From the NCBI RefSeq assembly GCF_014191985.1, contig NZ_JACHXI010000002.1:186001-250000 (forward strand): a stretch of DNA of 64,000 nucleotides. Reading direction: 5' to 3'. Made by a program: the position numbers and the translations under genes. Positions 49,451 to 59,354 of this stretch are shown here, piece after piece; position 1 is the first letter of the stretch, and every line of letters begins with the position of its first letter. A model generated the notes under the pieces. It did no database searches. It was not told the DNA's origin and saw only the letters and a program-made list of their open reading frames with translations. This DNA comes from Azomonas macrocytogenes. GTDB lineage: Bacteria > Pseudomonadota > Gammaproteobacteria > Pseudomonadales > Pseudomonadaceae.

Positions 49451-49717
49451 ATGTCCGCACGTAATTTGCAGACCCAGCTTCAGGAACTACGCAACCAGCT
49501 GGAACAAGGCCATCCAATGACTGATGAAGAGCGGGCCTCGCTGGAAACGCTCGTCAACGACATCGAGCTTCGCTTGGAAAGCGAACGTAGCGGTACCGGT
49601 AACGAATCCTTGATCGACGGCATCAATTTGGCCGTCGAACGCTTCGAGGCAAGCCATCCCAACACTGCGTCAACCTTGCGCAATATCATGCAAAGCCTGG
49701 TCAGCATGGGGGTTTGA
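49451..49717 (+). CDS. DUF4404 small helical protein
   Basis: 88 residues, two helices rich in Leu/Glu: 'LQTQLQELRNQLEQGHP' and 'ASLETLVNDIELRLE', ending 'RNIMQSLVSMGV'. AGGA is ten bases before the ATG. It is a coiled-coil-like cytosolic protein of unknown function, common beside queF in Pseudomonas. Divergent from mlaA and convergent with queF. Confidence 0.85.
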   Translation: MSARNLQTQLQELRNQLEQGHPMTDEERASLETLVNDIELRLESERSGTGNESLIDGINLAVERFEASHPNTASTLRNIMQSLVSMGV

Positions 49718-49739
49718 GTCGAAAACGGGCACCGGCACG

Positions 49740-50570
49740 TCATTGTCTGATCACTCGTCGATTGTCCGGTTCGAAGTCCTCCGTACTGCGATAAGGGTTA
49801 ATGTCAAGCCCACCGCGGCGCACATAACGAGCGTAGACGGTCAGCCGCTCGGGGCGTAGAAGTTGCTGCAGGTCGAGAAAGATCCTTTCCACACATTGCT
49901 CGTGGAAGTCGGCATGCTGGCGAAAACTGACGATATAAGCCAGCAAACTGCCTGGATCGAGAGCATTACCACGGTAATCCACCACAATACTGCCCCAATC
50001 AGGTTGGCCGGTTACCGGGCAATTGGATTTGAGTAGATGACTGTGCAGACAGGCATCGACCCGCTCGCCGGGATTACCGCGTAATAACTCGGCACGCGGT
50101 GAGTCGTAACGGGAAATGGCGACATCCAGAGTATCGATACACTGCCCCGGCAACGCAGCCAGGCCGCTGGCTTGCGTCTCTTGAATCGTTCGAACCCTTG
50201 CCTTCACCGGCTTGCCTGCCACTGCTGATAAATCCTTTTCAAGCACATCAACCAATGACTGGAAATCGTGAAAGACCATCTGATTCAACGAGTTCAGATA
50301 CAGCTTGAAAGATTTTGACTCAATTATGCATGGCGAATCGGCAGGAACGAAAAATTCGCCGATGGCAACAACCGGCTTGCCCGATGGCAATAGCCAGGAA
50401 AGCTCATAACAGTTCCATACATCGACACCATAATAGGGCAGCGTTTTGGCAGATAACCCCAACTCTGTCCATTTCGGTGCACGCGGAATGGAAAACAGTA
50501 ATTGCGGGCTATAGGTATCGGCATATTCGCTGGCTTTACCTAGCGGAGATGATTCGGCTGGATGCTGCAT
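49740..50570 (-). CDS. queF: NADPH-dependent 7-cyano-7-deazaguanine reductase, bimodular
   Basis: 276 residues, long type II QueF. The motif [11 protein letters not shown] at 84-94 and active-site C184 with D191 in '[14 protein letters not shown]' are present. Reduces preQ0 to preQ1 in queuosine synthesis. It stands alone here, without queCDE, between the DUF4404 gene and the ABC exporter. The QueD-family gene in the zinc operon (7972-8553) may feed the same pathway. Confidence 0.96.
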   Translation of the reverse strand: MQHPAESSPLGKASEYADTYSPQLLFSIPRAPKWTELGLSAKTLPYYGVDVWNCYELSWLLPSGKPVVAIGEFFVPADSPCIIESKSFKLYLNSLNQMVFHDFQSLVDVLEKDLSAVAGKPVKARVRTIQETQASGLAALPGQCIDTLDVAISRYDSPRAELLRGNPGERVDACLHSHLLKSNCPVTGQPDWGSIVVDYRGNALDPGSLLAYIVSFRQHADFHEQCVERIFLDLQQLLRPERLTVYARYVRRGGLDINPYRSTEDFEPDNRRVIRQ

Positions 50571-50648
50571 GCTAGACAGGACTCGGAACGGAAAACCCCG
50601 GCAGTTTATCCGCTACCGGATGTTTTGCCAGCGTTCAGTGCTGGGAGG

Positions 50649-51428
50649 TTATTGGCGCATGCCACGGCCACTTCGCAGCAGCCGGATACTGACCGCATAC
50701 AGGGTCGCACTGGCTACCAACATGAAAGCAAGTGCCACACCGATGCGAATGTCTGAAACGCCGAGAATCCCATAGCGAAAGGCGTTGACCATGTGCAAAA
50801 TCGGATTGACCAGCGATATCGATTGCCAGAACGGCGGCAGTAGATCGATCGAATAAAACACGCCCCCCAGATAGGTCAAAGGTGTCAGGACGAATGTCGG
50901 AACGATAGAAATATCGTCGAAATTGCGTGCAAAGATCGCATTGATGAAACCGCCAAGGGAAAAGATCGTAGCGGTCAGCGTCACCACCAGAACCGTCACG
51001 CCAAGATGGTGTACTTGCAGGTTGATGAAGAACATGGATAGCACCGACACGATTACCCCGACCGCCAACCCTCGACAAACTCCCCCCAGGGCAAAGCCGA
51101 TGAGAATCACATGGGGCGAAACCGGGGAAACCAGCAGTTCCTCGATCGAGCGCTGAAACTTGATACTGAAGAAGCTGGATACGACATTGCTGTACGAATT
51201 GGTGATCACTGCCATCATGATCAGGCCTGGCACGATGTACTCGATATAACTGAAACCACCCATTTCGCCAATACGGTTACCGATCAACCGACCGAAGATG
51301 GCGAAATACAGCACCATGGTTATTCCCGGAGGCAGCAACGTCTGCGGCCAGATGCGAGCGAAGCGACGGATTTCGCGCAGGACAATGGTTCCCAGTGCGA
51401 CCAGATTGGCGCGCAATTCGACGTTCAT
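50649..51428 (-). CDS. ABC-2 type permease (YadH-like)
   Basis: 259 residues with six membrane helices. 'FAIFGRLIGNRIGEMGG' and 'FINAIFARNFDDISIVPTFVLTPLTYLGGVFY' fit the ABC-2 transporter family, and pairing with a YadG-like ATPase makes it a YadH-type exporter half. Substrate unknown. Starts within the last four bases of the ATPase gene. Confidence 0.9.
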   Translation of the reverse strand: MNVELRANLVALGTIVLREIRRFARIWPQTLLPPGITMVLYFAIFGRLIGNRIGEMGGFSYIEYIVPGLIMMAVITNSYSNVVSSFFSIKFQRSIEELLVSPVSPHVILIGFALGGVCRGLAVGVIVSVLSMFFINLQVHHLGVTVLVVTLTATIFSLGGFINAIFARNFDDISIVPTFVLTPLTYLGGVFYSIDLLPPFWQSISLVNPILHMVNAFRYGILGVSDIRIGVALAFMLVASATLYAVSIRLLRSGRGMRQ

Positions 51429-52357
51429 TCCGGATCCTTGTGCAGATTGGATTCCACCAGGGAAACGAACAGCTCCTCCAGACGGTTGGTCTTGTTGCGC
51501 AAGCTGAGCACTTCAATCCCCTGTTCGGCCAACTGACGAAACAGCTCGTTCATTCCTCGGCTCTTCTCTACCTGGACTTCCAGGGTGTGATCGTCCAGTA
51601 GTTGCGTGCGATAGCCACGAAGATCCGGCAGCGATCGAAGCGACTGCTGCAGGTCCAGCAGGAAGACTTCTTCATGCAACTGCTTGAGTAGTTCACGCAT
51701 GCTGGTGTTTTCGACGATCCGACCGTGATCGATGATGCCGATGTTGCGACACAGCTGTTCGGCTTCTTCAAGGTAATGGGTGGTCAGGATGATGGTGATG
51801 CCCTGGCGGTTCAGCTCGATCAGAAAATTCCACATGGAGCGGCGCAACTCGATATCGACCCCAGCTGTCGGTTCATCGAGGATCAGCAGCCGCGGATGAT
51901 GGATCAGCGCACGAGCGATCATCAGGCGCCGCTTCATACCACCGGACAGCATGCGCGAGGCTTCGTCCCGCTTATCCCATAGCCCAAGTTGATGCAGATA
52001 GTACTCGGCCCGCTCTCTGGCGACCTTCGGCAAGATGCCGTAGTAACCTGCCTGGGTAACCAGGATATCGAAGATTTTCTCGAACTGATTGAAGTTGAAC
52101 TCCTGCGGGACCACTCCCAGACAACGCTTGAGCCCGGCAGGATCGCGATCCAGATCGTGACCGAAAACACTGACCGTCCCGCCACTTTTGTTCACCAGCG
52201 AGGACAGGATGCCGATAGTGGTGGACTTACCAGCGCCATTGGGGCCAAGCAGGGCGAAAAAATCACCTTCCGCCACATCCAGATCGATGCCTTTGAGAGC
52301 CTGAAAGCCGTTGCTGTAAGTCTTGGTCAGTTGCCGGATGGATAATGCCGAACTCAT
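51425..52357 (-). CDS. ABC transporter ATPase (YadG-like)
   Basis: 310 residues from the ATG giving MSSALS; a further in-frame frame to 52489 runs into the MITE-like element and is rejected. Walker A GPNGAGKST lies at 38-46, the signature is LSGGM, and Walker B LLILDEPTAGVD follows. The last 90 residues contain a DUF4162-like tail. Couples ATP to the permease encoded next. No strong ribosome site is seen before the chosen ATG; ATG at 52369 is an alternative. Confidence 0.9.
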   Translation of the reverse strand: MSSALSIRQLTKTYSNGFQALKGIDLDVAEGDFFALLGPNGAGKSTTIGILSSLVNKSGGTVSVFGHDLDRDPAGLKRCLGVVPQEFNFNQFEKIFDILVTQAGYYGILPKVARERAEYYLHQLGLWDKRDEASRMLSGGMKRRLMIARALIHHPRLLILDEPTAGVDIELRRSMWNFLIELNRQGITIILTTHYLEEAEQLCRNIGIIDHGRIVENTSMRELLKQLHEEVFLLDLQQSLRSLPDLRGYRTQLLDDHTLEVQVEKSRGMNELFRQLAEQGIEVLSLRNKTNRLEELFVSLVESNLHKDPE

Positions 52358-52401
52358 GGATACACACATTGGATAATAAAAATGACTATCTACTCCTTGT
52401 A

Positions 52402-52575
52402 AGAACCTGTTCACGATCTGCTGCGCGTCGGCCAAACGGCGTTGAAAGTGGCCTGGATCGCCAGCCCGGTCGGAATGCTCATTTACCACTCGTAAACTCG
52501 CACGCGAGCCCGGTCCGCTTCCTCAGCTATTTTCGCCTTGTCTGGCTCTAGCTCGCGAGATCGTGAACAGGTTCT
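52402..52575. mobile_element. MITE-like element with 18-bp terminal inverted repeats
   Basis: Both ends carry the perfect 18-bp inverted repeat AGAACCTGTTCACGATCT (52402-52419) and its complement (52558-52575). The 174-bp interior codes for nothing and contains further partial dyads (for example CGCGCGAG-like bases near 52500-52507). No transposase is inside, so it would depend on one elsewhere. A target duplication is not clear. It lies upstream of the ABC ATPase gene, in the gap before ybhP. Confidence 0.65.
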
Positions 52576-52878
52576 AAGGGTAACCCGAAGAGGTTGCTGA
52601 CCATAGAAATCTGCGGCTTCGCCATCTTCCAGCGCAGTCGGTGAACCGCTACCGGCTCGCAAAGTCCGAATATTAAGTAAGTGCGAGAAGCTCGCCCTCC
52701 TGATACATGCTCCGGTCAGCGTCAGCGCGGATAGCGCATGCGTGTATGACACCGATTGCACAACAAAAGATCGTTTCCGCTACATGCCATCCCAAAGCAG
52801 TCGGAGCGAATCGGAGAATATTCGACCGGCAAGGGCGCTCGCTGGATAAGAGCCATTAGGAGCCATGTCGTGACATTG

Positions 52879-53673
52879 ATGAAAGACAGGCCACTGGACA
52901 GCTCGCAACTGGATATCCATATGGCTAGCCCGGTGGATATCATCCGCATTCTTACTGTGAACACCCATAAGGGGTTCACAGCACTGAATCGCCGCTTCAT
53001 CCTGCCCGAATTACGCGAAGCAGTACGTGCCGTTTCCGCCGATGTGGTTTTCCTGCAGGAAGTTCTGGGCATGCACGAGAAGCACGCTCTGCGCTTCCAT
53101 GACTGGCCGCAGATTCCGCAATACGAATTCCTGGCAGACAGCATCTGGCCAGACTTTGCCTACGGCCAGAATGCCGTCTACCCGGCGGGCGATCACGGCA
53201 ATGCCCTGCTATCGAAATTTCCCATCCTGAGTCATGAAAACCTGGACATATCCATTGCCGGACCGGAGCGTCGCGGCTTGCTGCACAGTGTGCTGGAAAT
53301 TCCTGGCCACCCGAAAGTACACGCTATCTGCGTACACCTTGGTCTGCGCGAAGCCCATCGCCAGCAGCAGTTACAACTGCTTTGCGAGCTGGTCAACTCG
53401 CTGCCCTCGCAAGCACCGGTAATCGTTGCCGGTGACTTCAACGACTGGCGTATGAAGGCCTGTGACAAGCTGCTTCAGGATGCCAACCTCTACGAAGTCT
53501 TCACAAAACGTCACGGTGAGCTGGCCAGAACCTTTCCGGCCCGCTGGCCGCTGCTGCGCCTGGATCGTATTTATGCGCGCAATATCGAGGTCACACGGGC
53601 GAAAATTCTCGGCCACAAGCCCTGGACCCACCTGTCGGACCATTTGCCACTAGCAGTGGAGCTCCGGCTATGA
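52879..53673 (+). CDS. ybhP: Endonuclease/exonuclease/phosphatase family protein (YbhP type)
   Basis: 264 residues from the ATG giving MKDRPL; ATG at 52921 (MASPVD) is also possible, with GGAT nearer to it. EEP-fold motifs: 'ADVVFLQEVLG', 'GNALLSKFPI', 'GDFNDWR', 'LDRIYAR' and 'SDHLPLAVEL'. It is the first gene of a ybhP-clsB-ybhN operon like that of E. coli, and overlaps clsB by four bases. A phospholipid or nucleic acid substrate is possible; the family does not decide. The earlier frame up to 52756 is not used. Confidence 0.85.
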   Translation: MKDRPLDSSQLDIHMASPVDIIRILTVNTHKGFTALNRRFILPELREAVRAVSADVVFLQEVLGMHEKHALRFHDWPQIPQYEFLADSIWPDFAYGQNAVYPAGDHGNALLSKFPILSHENLDISIAGPERRGLLHSVLEIPGHPKVHAICVHLGLREAHRQQQLQLLCELVNSLPSQAPVIVAGDFNDWRMKACDKLLQDANLYEVFTKRHGELARTFPARWPLLRLDRIYARNIEVTRAKILGHKPWTHLSDHLPLAVELRL

Positions 53674-54914
53674 AGTTCTCCTGGCGAGACGGCAACAGGC
53701 TGCAATTGCTCGAAAACGGTGAAGAATTCTTCCCGGCCGTCTTTTCGGCCATCGAACAGGCGCGCAGCGAAATATTGATCGAGACCTTCATTCTGTTCGA
53801 AGACAAGGTCGGACTCGCCTTGTACAAAGTCCTGCTCGAAGCGGCCGGGCGCGGTGTGCGTATAGACTTGACCGTCGATGGCTACGGCACACCGGAGCTG
53901 AGCCCCGGATTCGTTGCGTCACTGACCAGGGCAGGTGTTCGCATCCATGTCTACGACCCGCGCAAGCGCCTGCTGGGCAGGCGCATCAACCTGTTTCGCC
54001 GCCTACATCGCAAAATTGTAGTGATCGATGGCGTTATCGCCTTTATTGGTGGCATCAACTACTCGGCCGATCATCTGGACGACTACGGTCCTGAAGCGAA
54101 ACAGGATTACGCTCTGCAGGTCGAAGGCCCGGTCGTTCGCGACATCCACCGCTCCGCCCTGCACACTATTACCCCGCTCACGTACAGGCTTCGCTGGTGG
54201 CGCCGTCACGCCCGCCCTCTTGCGGAAGGCTCGCCTGGGCCCATACGCGGAGAAGCGCGAGCGCTTTTTGCAGCACGGGACAACCATCATCACCGCACCG
54301 ATATCGAGCAGCATTATCTTGAGGCAATACGCAATGCACGCTCGCGCCTGCTGATTGCCAACGCCTACTTTTTCCCCGGCTATCGGGTACTGCGCGAAAT
54401 TCGCAACGCAGCCCGACGCGGCGTGCGGGTTCGCCTGATATTGCAAGGCCAGCCAGATATGCCGATAGCCCGCTTTGGTGCGCGCATGCTGTACAACTAT
54501 CTGCTGCGCGACGGCGTGGAAATCTACGAATACTGCCGCCGCCCACTGCATGCCAAGGTAGCCCTGGCCGATTACGAATGGTCCACCGTAGGCTCCAGCA
54601 ATCTGGACCCGTTGAGCCTTTCGCTGAATCTCGAAGCCAATCTCATCATCCGTGACTACTCGTTCAACAAAAAACTGCATGCCAATCTCGAAAATCTGCT
54701 CGGCAATGATTGCCAAAGCATTCCGCTCGAACGCATCGTGCGCGGTTACTGGTGGCGGGCACCGTTGGTTTTCATGATCTTCCACTTTCTGCGCCATTTT
54801 CCCGCCATAACGGGAATGATCCCAGCCAGATCCCATCCTCTAACCATACTGAGCGAAGAGCCGGAACAACCACGAACCAATACCGCTTCGCCCTTACAAC
54901 GAGAGCACCCATGA
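53670..54914 (+). CDS. clsB: Cardiolipin synthase B
   Basis: 414 residues with two phospholipase D motifs: H113-x-K115-x4-D120 and H294-x-K296-x4-D301. Members condense two phosphatidylglycerol molecules to cardiolipin at the inner membrane. No N-terminal membrane helices, unlike ClsA, which fits ClsB. Starts inside the stop of ybhP (ATGA), and its own stop overlaps ybhN in the same way, so all three are translationally coupled. Confidence 0.92.
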   Translation: MKFSWRDGNRLQLLENGEEFFPAVFSAIEQARSEILIETFILFEDKVGLALYKVLLEAAGRGVRIDLTVDGYGTPELSPGFVASLTRAGVRIHVYDPRKRLLGRRINLFRRLHRKIVVIDGVIAFIGGINYSADHLDDYGPEAKQDYALQVEGPVVRDIHRSALHTITPLTYRLRWWRRHARPLAEGSPGPIRGEARALFAARDNHHHRTDIEQHYLEAIRNARSRLLIANAYFFPGYRVLREIRNAARRGVRVRLILQGQPDMPIARFGARMLYNYLLRDGVEIYEYCRRPLHAKVALADYEWSTVGSSNLDPLSLSLNLEANLIIRDYSFNKKLHANLENLLGNDCQSIPLERIVRGYWWRAPLVFMIFHFLRHFPAITGMIPARSHPLTILSEEPEQPRTNTASPLQREHP

Positions 54915-55909
54915 GGCATCCCTCCAGCCGTTCGGGGCGCTGGCAACGCGCCTGGCCCATGACCAGAAAAATCCTTTCCTACGCCTTTCTCATCCTGATA
55001 GCCGGCCTGCTCGTCGGCTTGGCACGCAAGCTGAACTGGCAGGAAATCATGGCCACACTGGGCACCTACCAGGCCCGGACGCTGTGGATGGCCGGTACCG
55101 CGGCGCTTGGTAGCTATCTGGTCTACTGTTTCTTCGATGTGCTGGGTAAACACTATGTCCGGCACGCTCTGCCGGTACGCCAGGTCCTGCCGATAACCTT
55201 CGTCTGCTATGCCTTCAATCTGAACCTGAGTGCCTGGGTCGGCGGTATCGCCCTGCGCTACCGGCTTTATGGCCGCTTGGGCATACGCCCGGCGTTGATT
55301 GCCCGGATTTTCACCCTGAGCCTGATGACTAACTGGCTGGGCTATATGTGCCTGGCGGGAATCAGCTTCACCAGTGGCTGGATCCGTCCCCCGGCGAACT
55401 GGGAAATTGGCAACACTGTTCTGCAGCTACTCGGTATTGGATTGGTTCTGGTGGGTTTCGCCCATCTGGCGTTCTGTCACTTCTCCAAACGCCGCGCCTG
55501 GACCATCCATGGTCACGAAATCCGGCTGCCCAGCCTGCGCATGGCGGCGTTGCAATTGGTGCTCGGCGCTGCCAACTGGTCACTGATGGCACTGGTGATC
55601 TATTACATGCTCCTGCAGAAAATACCCTACCTGGAAGTCCTGGGTATTCTGCTGATCAGCAGTATTGCCGGCGTCATCACTCATATTCCGGCAGGCCTCG
55701 GTGTGATCGAAGCGGTATTCGTGACCCTGCTCGCTGGCCAGATGAGCCGCAGCGGTGTCATCGCCGGGCTGATCGGCTACCGGGTCATCTACTTCCTCAT
55801 CCCGCTGCTGCTCGCCACGCTGGTGTATGTGGTGCTGGAAGCCCAGGCGCGCAAACTGCGCAAGGAAAAGGCAAGCAAGCCCAAAGACATGAAATTCGAA
55901 TCGGGATAG
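54911..55909 (+). CDS. ybhN: YbhN-family (LPG synthase-related) membrane protein
   Basis: 332 residues from the ATG that overlaps the clsB stop; longer frames to 54710 are shadows. Eight predicted membrane helices. 'NLNLSAWVGGIALRYRLYGRLGI' and 'HIPAGLGVIEAVFVTLL' are the UPF0104/YbhN signatures. Relatives are flippase/lysyl-phosphatidylglycerol synthase domains; YbhN is reported to affect lipid transport between membranes. Acts presumably with ClsB on phospholipids. Confidence 0.88.
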   Translation: MRHPSSRSGRWQRAWPMTRKILSYAFLILIAGLLVGLARKLNWQEIMATLGTYQARTLWMAGTAALGSYLVYCFFDVLGKHYVRHALPVRQVLPITFVCYAFNLNLSAWVGGIALRYRLYGRLGIRPALIARIFTLSLMTNWLGYMCLAGISFTSGWIRPPANWEIGNTVLQLLGIGLVLVGFAHLAFCHFSKRRAWTIHGHEIRLPSLRMAALQLVLGAANWSLMALVIYYMLLQKIPYLEVLGILLISSIAGVITHIPAGLGVIEAVFVTLLAGQMSRSGVIAGLIGYRVIYFLIPLLLATLVYVVLEAQARKLRKEKASKPKDMKFESG

Positions 55910-55975
55910 AAACCAAAACGCTCGGGTTAACCGAGCCATGACCGGCCGCAACACTATTCAAAGAGGAAACACCCT

Positions 55976-56797
55976 ATGGCCACGTTGAAACTCGAAGACG
56001 GTACCACTCTCTTCTACAAGGATGGGGGGACGGGCCAACCGGTAGTCTTTGCCCATGGCTGGCCTTTGTGCGCGGATGCCTGGGATGCGCAGGTGATGTT
56101 CCTTGGCCAACGCGGTTATCGCGTTATCGCCCATGACCGACGTGGCCATGGACGCTCTGGACAGACCTGGGATGGCAACACCATGGATCAGTATGCTGAT
56201 GACCTGGCGCAACTGCTGGATACCCTGGATCTGCAAAACGCCGTTCTGGTCGGGCATTCCACCGGTGGTGGCGAAGTAACCCGCTACCTGGGTCGCCACG
56301 GCAGCGCTCGCGTGGCCAAGCTGGTATTGCTGGGCGCTGTGCCGCCCCTCATGCTGAAAACCACTGCCAATCCTGGCGGAGTACCAAAGGATGTTTTCGA
56401 CGGTATTCGCGAAAATGTCCTGCAAAATCGCTCGCAATTCTTCAAGGAATTACCGACGACCTTCTATGGTTTCAACCGTGACGGAGCGAAGTTTTCCGAA
56501 GGACTGCGCGATGCATTCTGGCTGCAAGGCATGACTGCCGCCATCAAGCCAGTTTACGACTGCATCGAACAGTTCTCCGAAACCGACTTCACTGCGGATT
56601 TGCAGAAGATCGACGTACCGACGCTGATTGTGCATGGCGATGACGATCAGATCGTGCCGATCGATAACTCGGCCAGGCGCTCCGCGGAGCTCATACCCAA
56701 TGCCACGTTGAAAGTTTATTCGGGTGGCTCGCATGGTCTGGCGCAGGTGGACCCGGATCGCTTCAACGCCGATCTGCTGGCATTCATCGAAAGCTGA
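55976..56797 (+). CDS. Alpha/beta hydrolase, non-heme chloroperoxidase type
   Basis: 273 residues. Nucleophile S95 in '[10 protein letters not shown]', acid in '[11 protein letters not shown]' and His in '[12 protein letters not shown]'. The oxyanion region '[13 protein letters not shown]' matches the perhydrolase/chloroperoxidase group. Substrate not known; such enzymes hydrolyse esters and form peracids. AGAGGAAA precedes the ATG by nine bases. A small inverted repeat GCTCGG-GTTAA-CCGAGC (55920-55936) lies between this gene and ybhN. Confidence 0.85.
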   Translation: MATLKLEDGTTLFYKDGGTGQPVVFAHGWPLCADAWDAQVMFLGQRGYRVIAHDRRGHGRSGQTWDGNTMDQYADDLAQLLDTLDLQNAVLVGHSTGGGEVTRYLGRHGSARVAKLVLLGAVPPLMLKTTANPGGVPKDVFDGIRENVLQNRSQFFKELPTTFYGFNRDGAKFSEGLRDAFWLQGMTAAIKPVYDCIEQFSETDFTADLQKIDVPTLIVHGDDDQIVPIDNSARRSAELIPNATLKVYSGGSHGLAQVDPDRFNADLLAFIES

Positions 56798-56901
56798 GTA
56801 CTTTTCGACGGCTGCCAATTCTCCAGGAGTACCGGGGCGCTGGTGACGCCGAAGCAGCAGTTCTCGGCCATTCAGCCGCATCGAAGTCACGCATATTCAA
56901 T

Positions 56902-56933
56902 AAAAGAATAAATAAATTTTTATTTATTCTTTT
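56902..56933. promoter_or_regulatory. 32-bp AT-only palindrome before lsfA
   Basis: Two 15-base arms (56902-56916 and 56919-56933, containing AGAATAAATAAA and TTTATTTATTCT) around a TT centre. It contains a single G/C pair in each arm. It may be an operator for a sulfur-starvation LysR regulator (CysB or SsuR bind AT-rich sites) or the hydrolase terminator. Confidence 0.5.
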
Positions 56934-57002
56934 TATTTTTCCGAGTTCCTAAGCATAGTCGACCGACAAACGACCATCCCTGTATTCAGGAGAAACGACA
57001 TC

Positions 57003-57641
57003 ATGAGCATCCGCCTCGGCGATATTGCCCCCGATTTCACACAGGAATCCAGCGACGGCCCTATCCGTTTCCATGAATGGATTGGTGACAGCTGGGCCGT
57101 CCTGTTCTCCCATCCCGCCGACTTCACTCCCGTATGCACCACGGAACTGGGGTTCACGGCCAAGTTGAAGAGTGAATTTGCCAAGCGTAACGTCAAGGTC
57201 ATTGCGCTTTCGGTAGACCCAGTGGACTCGCATCGCCAATGGATCGGCGATATCAACGAAACCCAGGATACCGAAGTCAACTTCCCGATCATCGCCGATG
57301 CCGATCGCAAGGTGTCCAGCTTGTACGATCTGATCCACCCCAATGCCAGCGATACCCTCACCGTGCGCTCGTTGTTCGTCATCGACCCGCAGAAAAAAGT
57401 ACGGCTGACCATTACCTACCCCGCCAGCACCGGTCGCAACTTCAACGAAATCCTGCGCGTCATCGACTCGCTGCAGCTGACCGACAACTACAAGGTTGCC
57501 ACACCAGCCAACTGGCAGGATGGCGAAGAGGTAGTGATCGTGCCTTCGCTGAAGGATGAGGAAGAAATCAAAAGACGCTTTCCGAAAGGCTATCGCGCCG
57601 TGAAGCCGTACTTGCGTCTGACTCCACAGCCGAATAAATAA
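57003..57641 (+). CDS. lsfA: 1-Cys peroxiredoxin LsfA
   Basis: 212 residues of the Prx6 type. The peroxidatic cysteine C45 is in '[12 protein letters not shown]', the resolving cysteine is missing, and the long C-terminal extension of about 60 residues ('[19 protein letters not shown]') fits. LsfA is induced in sulfate starvation in Pseudomonas and is encoded with the ssu genes, as here. Detoxifies peroxides when thiols are short. Eleven bases separate it from ssuE. Confidence 0.93.
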   Translation: MSIRLGDIAPDFTQESSDGPIRFHEWIGDSWAVLFSHPADFTPVCTTELGFTAKLKSEFAKRNVKVIALSVDPVDSHRQWIGDINETQDTEVNFPIIADADRKVSSLYDLIHPNASDTLTVRSLFVIDPQKKVRLTITYPASTGRNFNEILRVIDSLQLTDNYKVATPANWQDGEEVVIVPSLKDEEEIKRRFPKGYRAVKPYLRLTPQPNK

Positions 57642-57652
57642 GGAGAGCAAGC

Positions 57653-58195
57653 ATGCTGGTCGTCTCCCTGGGTGGAAGCCCGAGCCTGGTATCGCGCTCC
57701 GATACCGTGCTCGAACATGGCCACCGTTGGTTGCAGCAACGTGGCGTCGAAGTAGCCAGGTATCGGATTCGTGATTTCAATGCCGAAGACCTGCTGCTGG
57801 CCCGCTTCGACAGCCCGCAGATCCAGAACCTGCATGAACAGATCACCCGAGCGGACGGCCTGCTGATCGCTACACCGGTCTACAAGGCAGCATATTCCGG
57901 TGCCCTGAAGACCGTGCTGGATCTGCTGCCCGAGCGGGCACTGGAACACAAGGTGGTACTGCCGATCGCCACGGCCGGCAGTAGTACGCACATGCTGGCG
58001 CTGGATTACTCGCTCAAACCCGTGCTGTCGGCACTCAAGGCACAGGAAATATTCAGCGGCGTATTCGCCGAGGACAGCCAGATCGAACAAGTCGATCAAG
58101 CAATAAGACTATCTCCGGCCCTGGAACAACGCCTGGAAGAAGCACTGGAACAATTTCACCAGGCTTTGGCACGACGCTCGACCAAAACCCAGTAA
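57653..58195 (+). CDS. ssuE: NADPH-dependent FMN reductase SsuE
   Basis: 180 residues, flavodoxin-like. '[12 protein letters not shown]' at 6-17 is the FMN-phosphate loop and '[25 protein letters not shown]' the conserved middle. Supplies FMNH2 to SsuD. AAGGAG is eight bases before the ATG. Second gene of the sulfur operon. Confidence 0.93.
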   Translation: MLVVSLGGSPSLVSRSDTVLEHGHRWLQQRGVEVARYRIRDFNAEDLLLARFDSPQIQNLHEQITRADGLLIATPVYKAAYSGALKTVLDLLPERALEHKVVLPIATAGSSTHMLALDYSLKPVLSALKAQEIFSGVFAEDSQIEQVDQAIRLSPALEQRLEEALEQFHQALARRSTKTQ

Positions 58196-58199
58196 CCCG

Positions 58200-58236
58200 G
58201 AAACGACCGCCAGGAAAACCTGCTGCGAGTCGTTTC
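58200..58236 (+). promoter_or_regulatory. Composite hairpin in the ssuE-ssuA gap
   Basis: GAAACGAC (58200-58207) pairs with GTCGTTTC (58229-58236); inside it, CAGG-AAAA-CCTG (58211-58222) forms a second stem. No T run follows, so it may act as a processing or stability element and not as a terminator. Confidence 0.5.
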
Positions 58237-58342
58237 GCCGTTTCATTAAAAAAGCCAGCCCTTCTGGTCACCCCGAAAATCTACCTTACTGGCCCGCCAA
58301 CGGGCGAGCAGGTTGCCCAAAGCCAATGTAAAGGACGTTGCC

Positions 58343-59317
58343 ATGCGCACCATCACTTTGCGCCAAGGCCTGGTCGCCCTGCTCGCCGCGACCCTGTCCT
58401 TCGGCGCTACCCAGATTCATGCCGACCCCTTGCGGATCGGTTATCAGAAATACGGCACACTGGTGCTGCTCAAAGCCAGAGGAACCCTGGAAAAACGCCT
58501 GGCCGATCAAGGTATTCAGGTGCAATGGACCGAATTCCCAGGTGGCCCACAGCTACTCGAAGGCTTGAACGTGGGTGCCATTGACTTCGGCTCCACCGGC
58601 GAAGCTCCACCGATCTTCGCCCAGGCTGCCGGTGCAGACCTGCTCTACGTCGCCCATGAACCCCCGTCCCCGAGCGGTGAGGCAATCCTCACTCCCAAGG
58701 ATTCGCCGATAAAATCGGTCGCCGAGCTCAAGGGCAAGAAAGTCGCTCTGAACAAAGGCTCGAACGTGCATTTCCTGCTGGTCCGTGCGCTGGAAGATGC
58801 AGGCCTGACGGTCAAGGACATCACGCCGGTCTACCTGCCGCCAGCTGATGCCCGAGCTGCCTTTGAAAGTGGCCAGGTAGACGCATGGGCGATCTGGGAT
58901 CCGTTCCAGGCGGCTGCCGAAAGCCAGCTGCAAGCCCGTACCCTGCGCGACGGCCAGGGCCTGGTGGCCAACCATCAGTTTTACCTGGCCGCCAAACCCT
59001 ATGCCGAAAAACATCCCGAAGTCATCAGTGCGCTGGTCGAGGAACTTCGTGCCACCGGTGAGTGGATCACCCACAACCCAGACGAAGCCACTAAGCAGGT
59101 TGCGCCATTGCTTGGCCTGCCCGTATCCATTACCCGTATTGCAATCGAGCGCCAAAGCAATGGTGCCCAGTTTCTCACCCCTGAAGTCACTACAGCGCAG
59201 CAGAAGATTGCTGACACCTTCAGCGAACTCAAGCTGATTCCCAAGCAATTGAGCATTCGTGAAGTGGTCTGGACCCCTTCAAAAGAAAAATCCTCAGCCA
59301 AACTTGCCCATCAATGA
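58343..59317 (+). CDS. ssuA: Sulfonate ABC transporter substrate-binding protein SsuA
   Basis: 324 residues from the ATG after AAAGGA; signal peptide about 1-26 ('[15 protein letters not shown]'). '[20 protein letters not shown]' and '[30 protein letters not shown]' region are SsuA motifs. Binds alkanesulfonates in the periplasm and delivers them to SsuBC. Follows ssuE by 147 bases which contain the hairpin above. Confidence 0.94.
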   Translation: MRTITLRQGLVALLAATLSFGATQIHADPLRIGYQKYGTLVLLKARGTLEKRLADQGIQVQWTEFPGGPQLLEGLNVGAIDFGSTGEAPPIFAQAAGADLLYVAHEPPSPSGEAILTPKDSPIKSVAELKGKKVALNKGSNVHFLLVRALEDAGLTVKDITPVYLPPADARAAFESGQVDAWAIWDPFQAAAESQLQARTLRDGQGLVANHQFYLAAKPYAEKHPEVISALVEELRATGEWITHNPDEATKQVAPLLGLPVSITRIAIERQSNGAQFLTPEVTTAQQKIADTFSELKLIPKQLSIREVVWTPSKEKSSAKLAHQ

Positions 59318-59354
59318 CCACCATGCCCACCTCGAGCGGCAGGAGACAATACCA

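Noticed and set aside
52358-52489. Upstream extension of the ABC ATPase gene
   Set aside because: It would read into the MITE-like repeat and give a non-family N terminus.
55920-55936. Hairpin after ybhN as a terminator
   Set aside because: Six-base stem and no T run, too weak to call.
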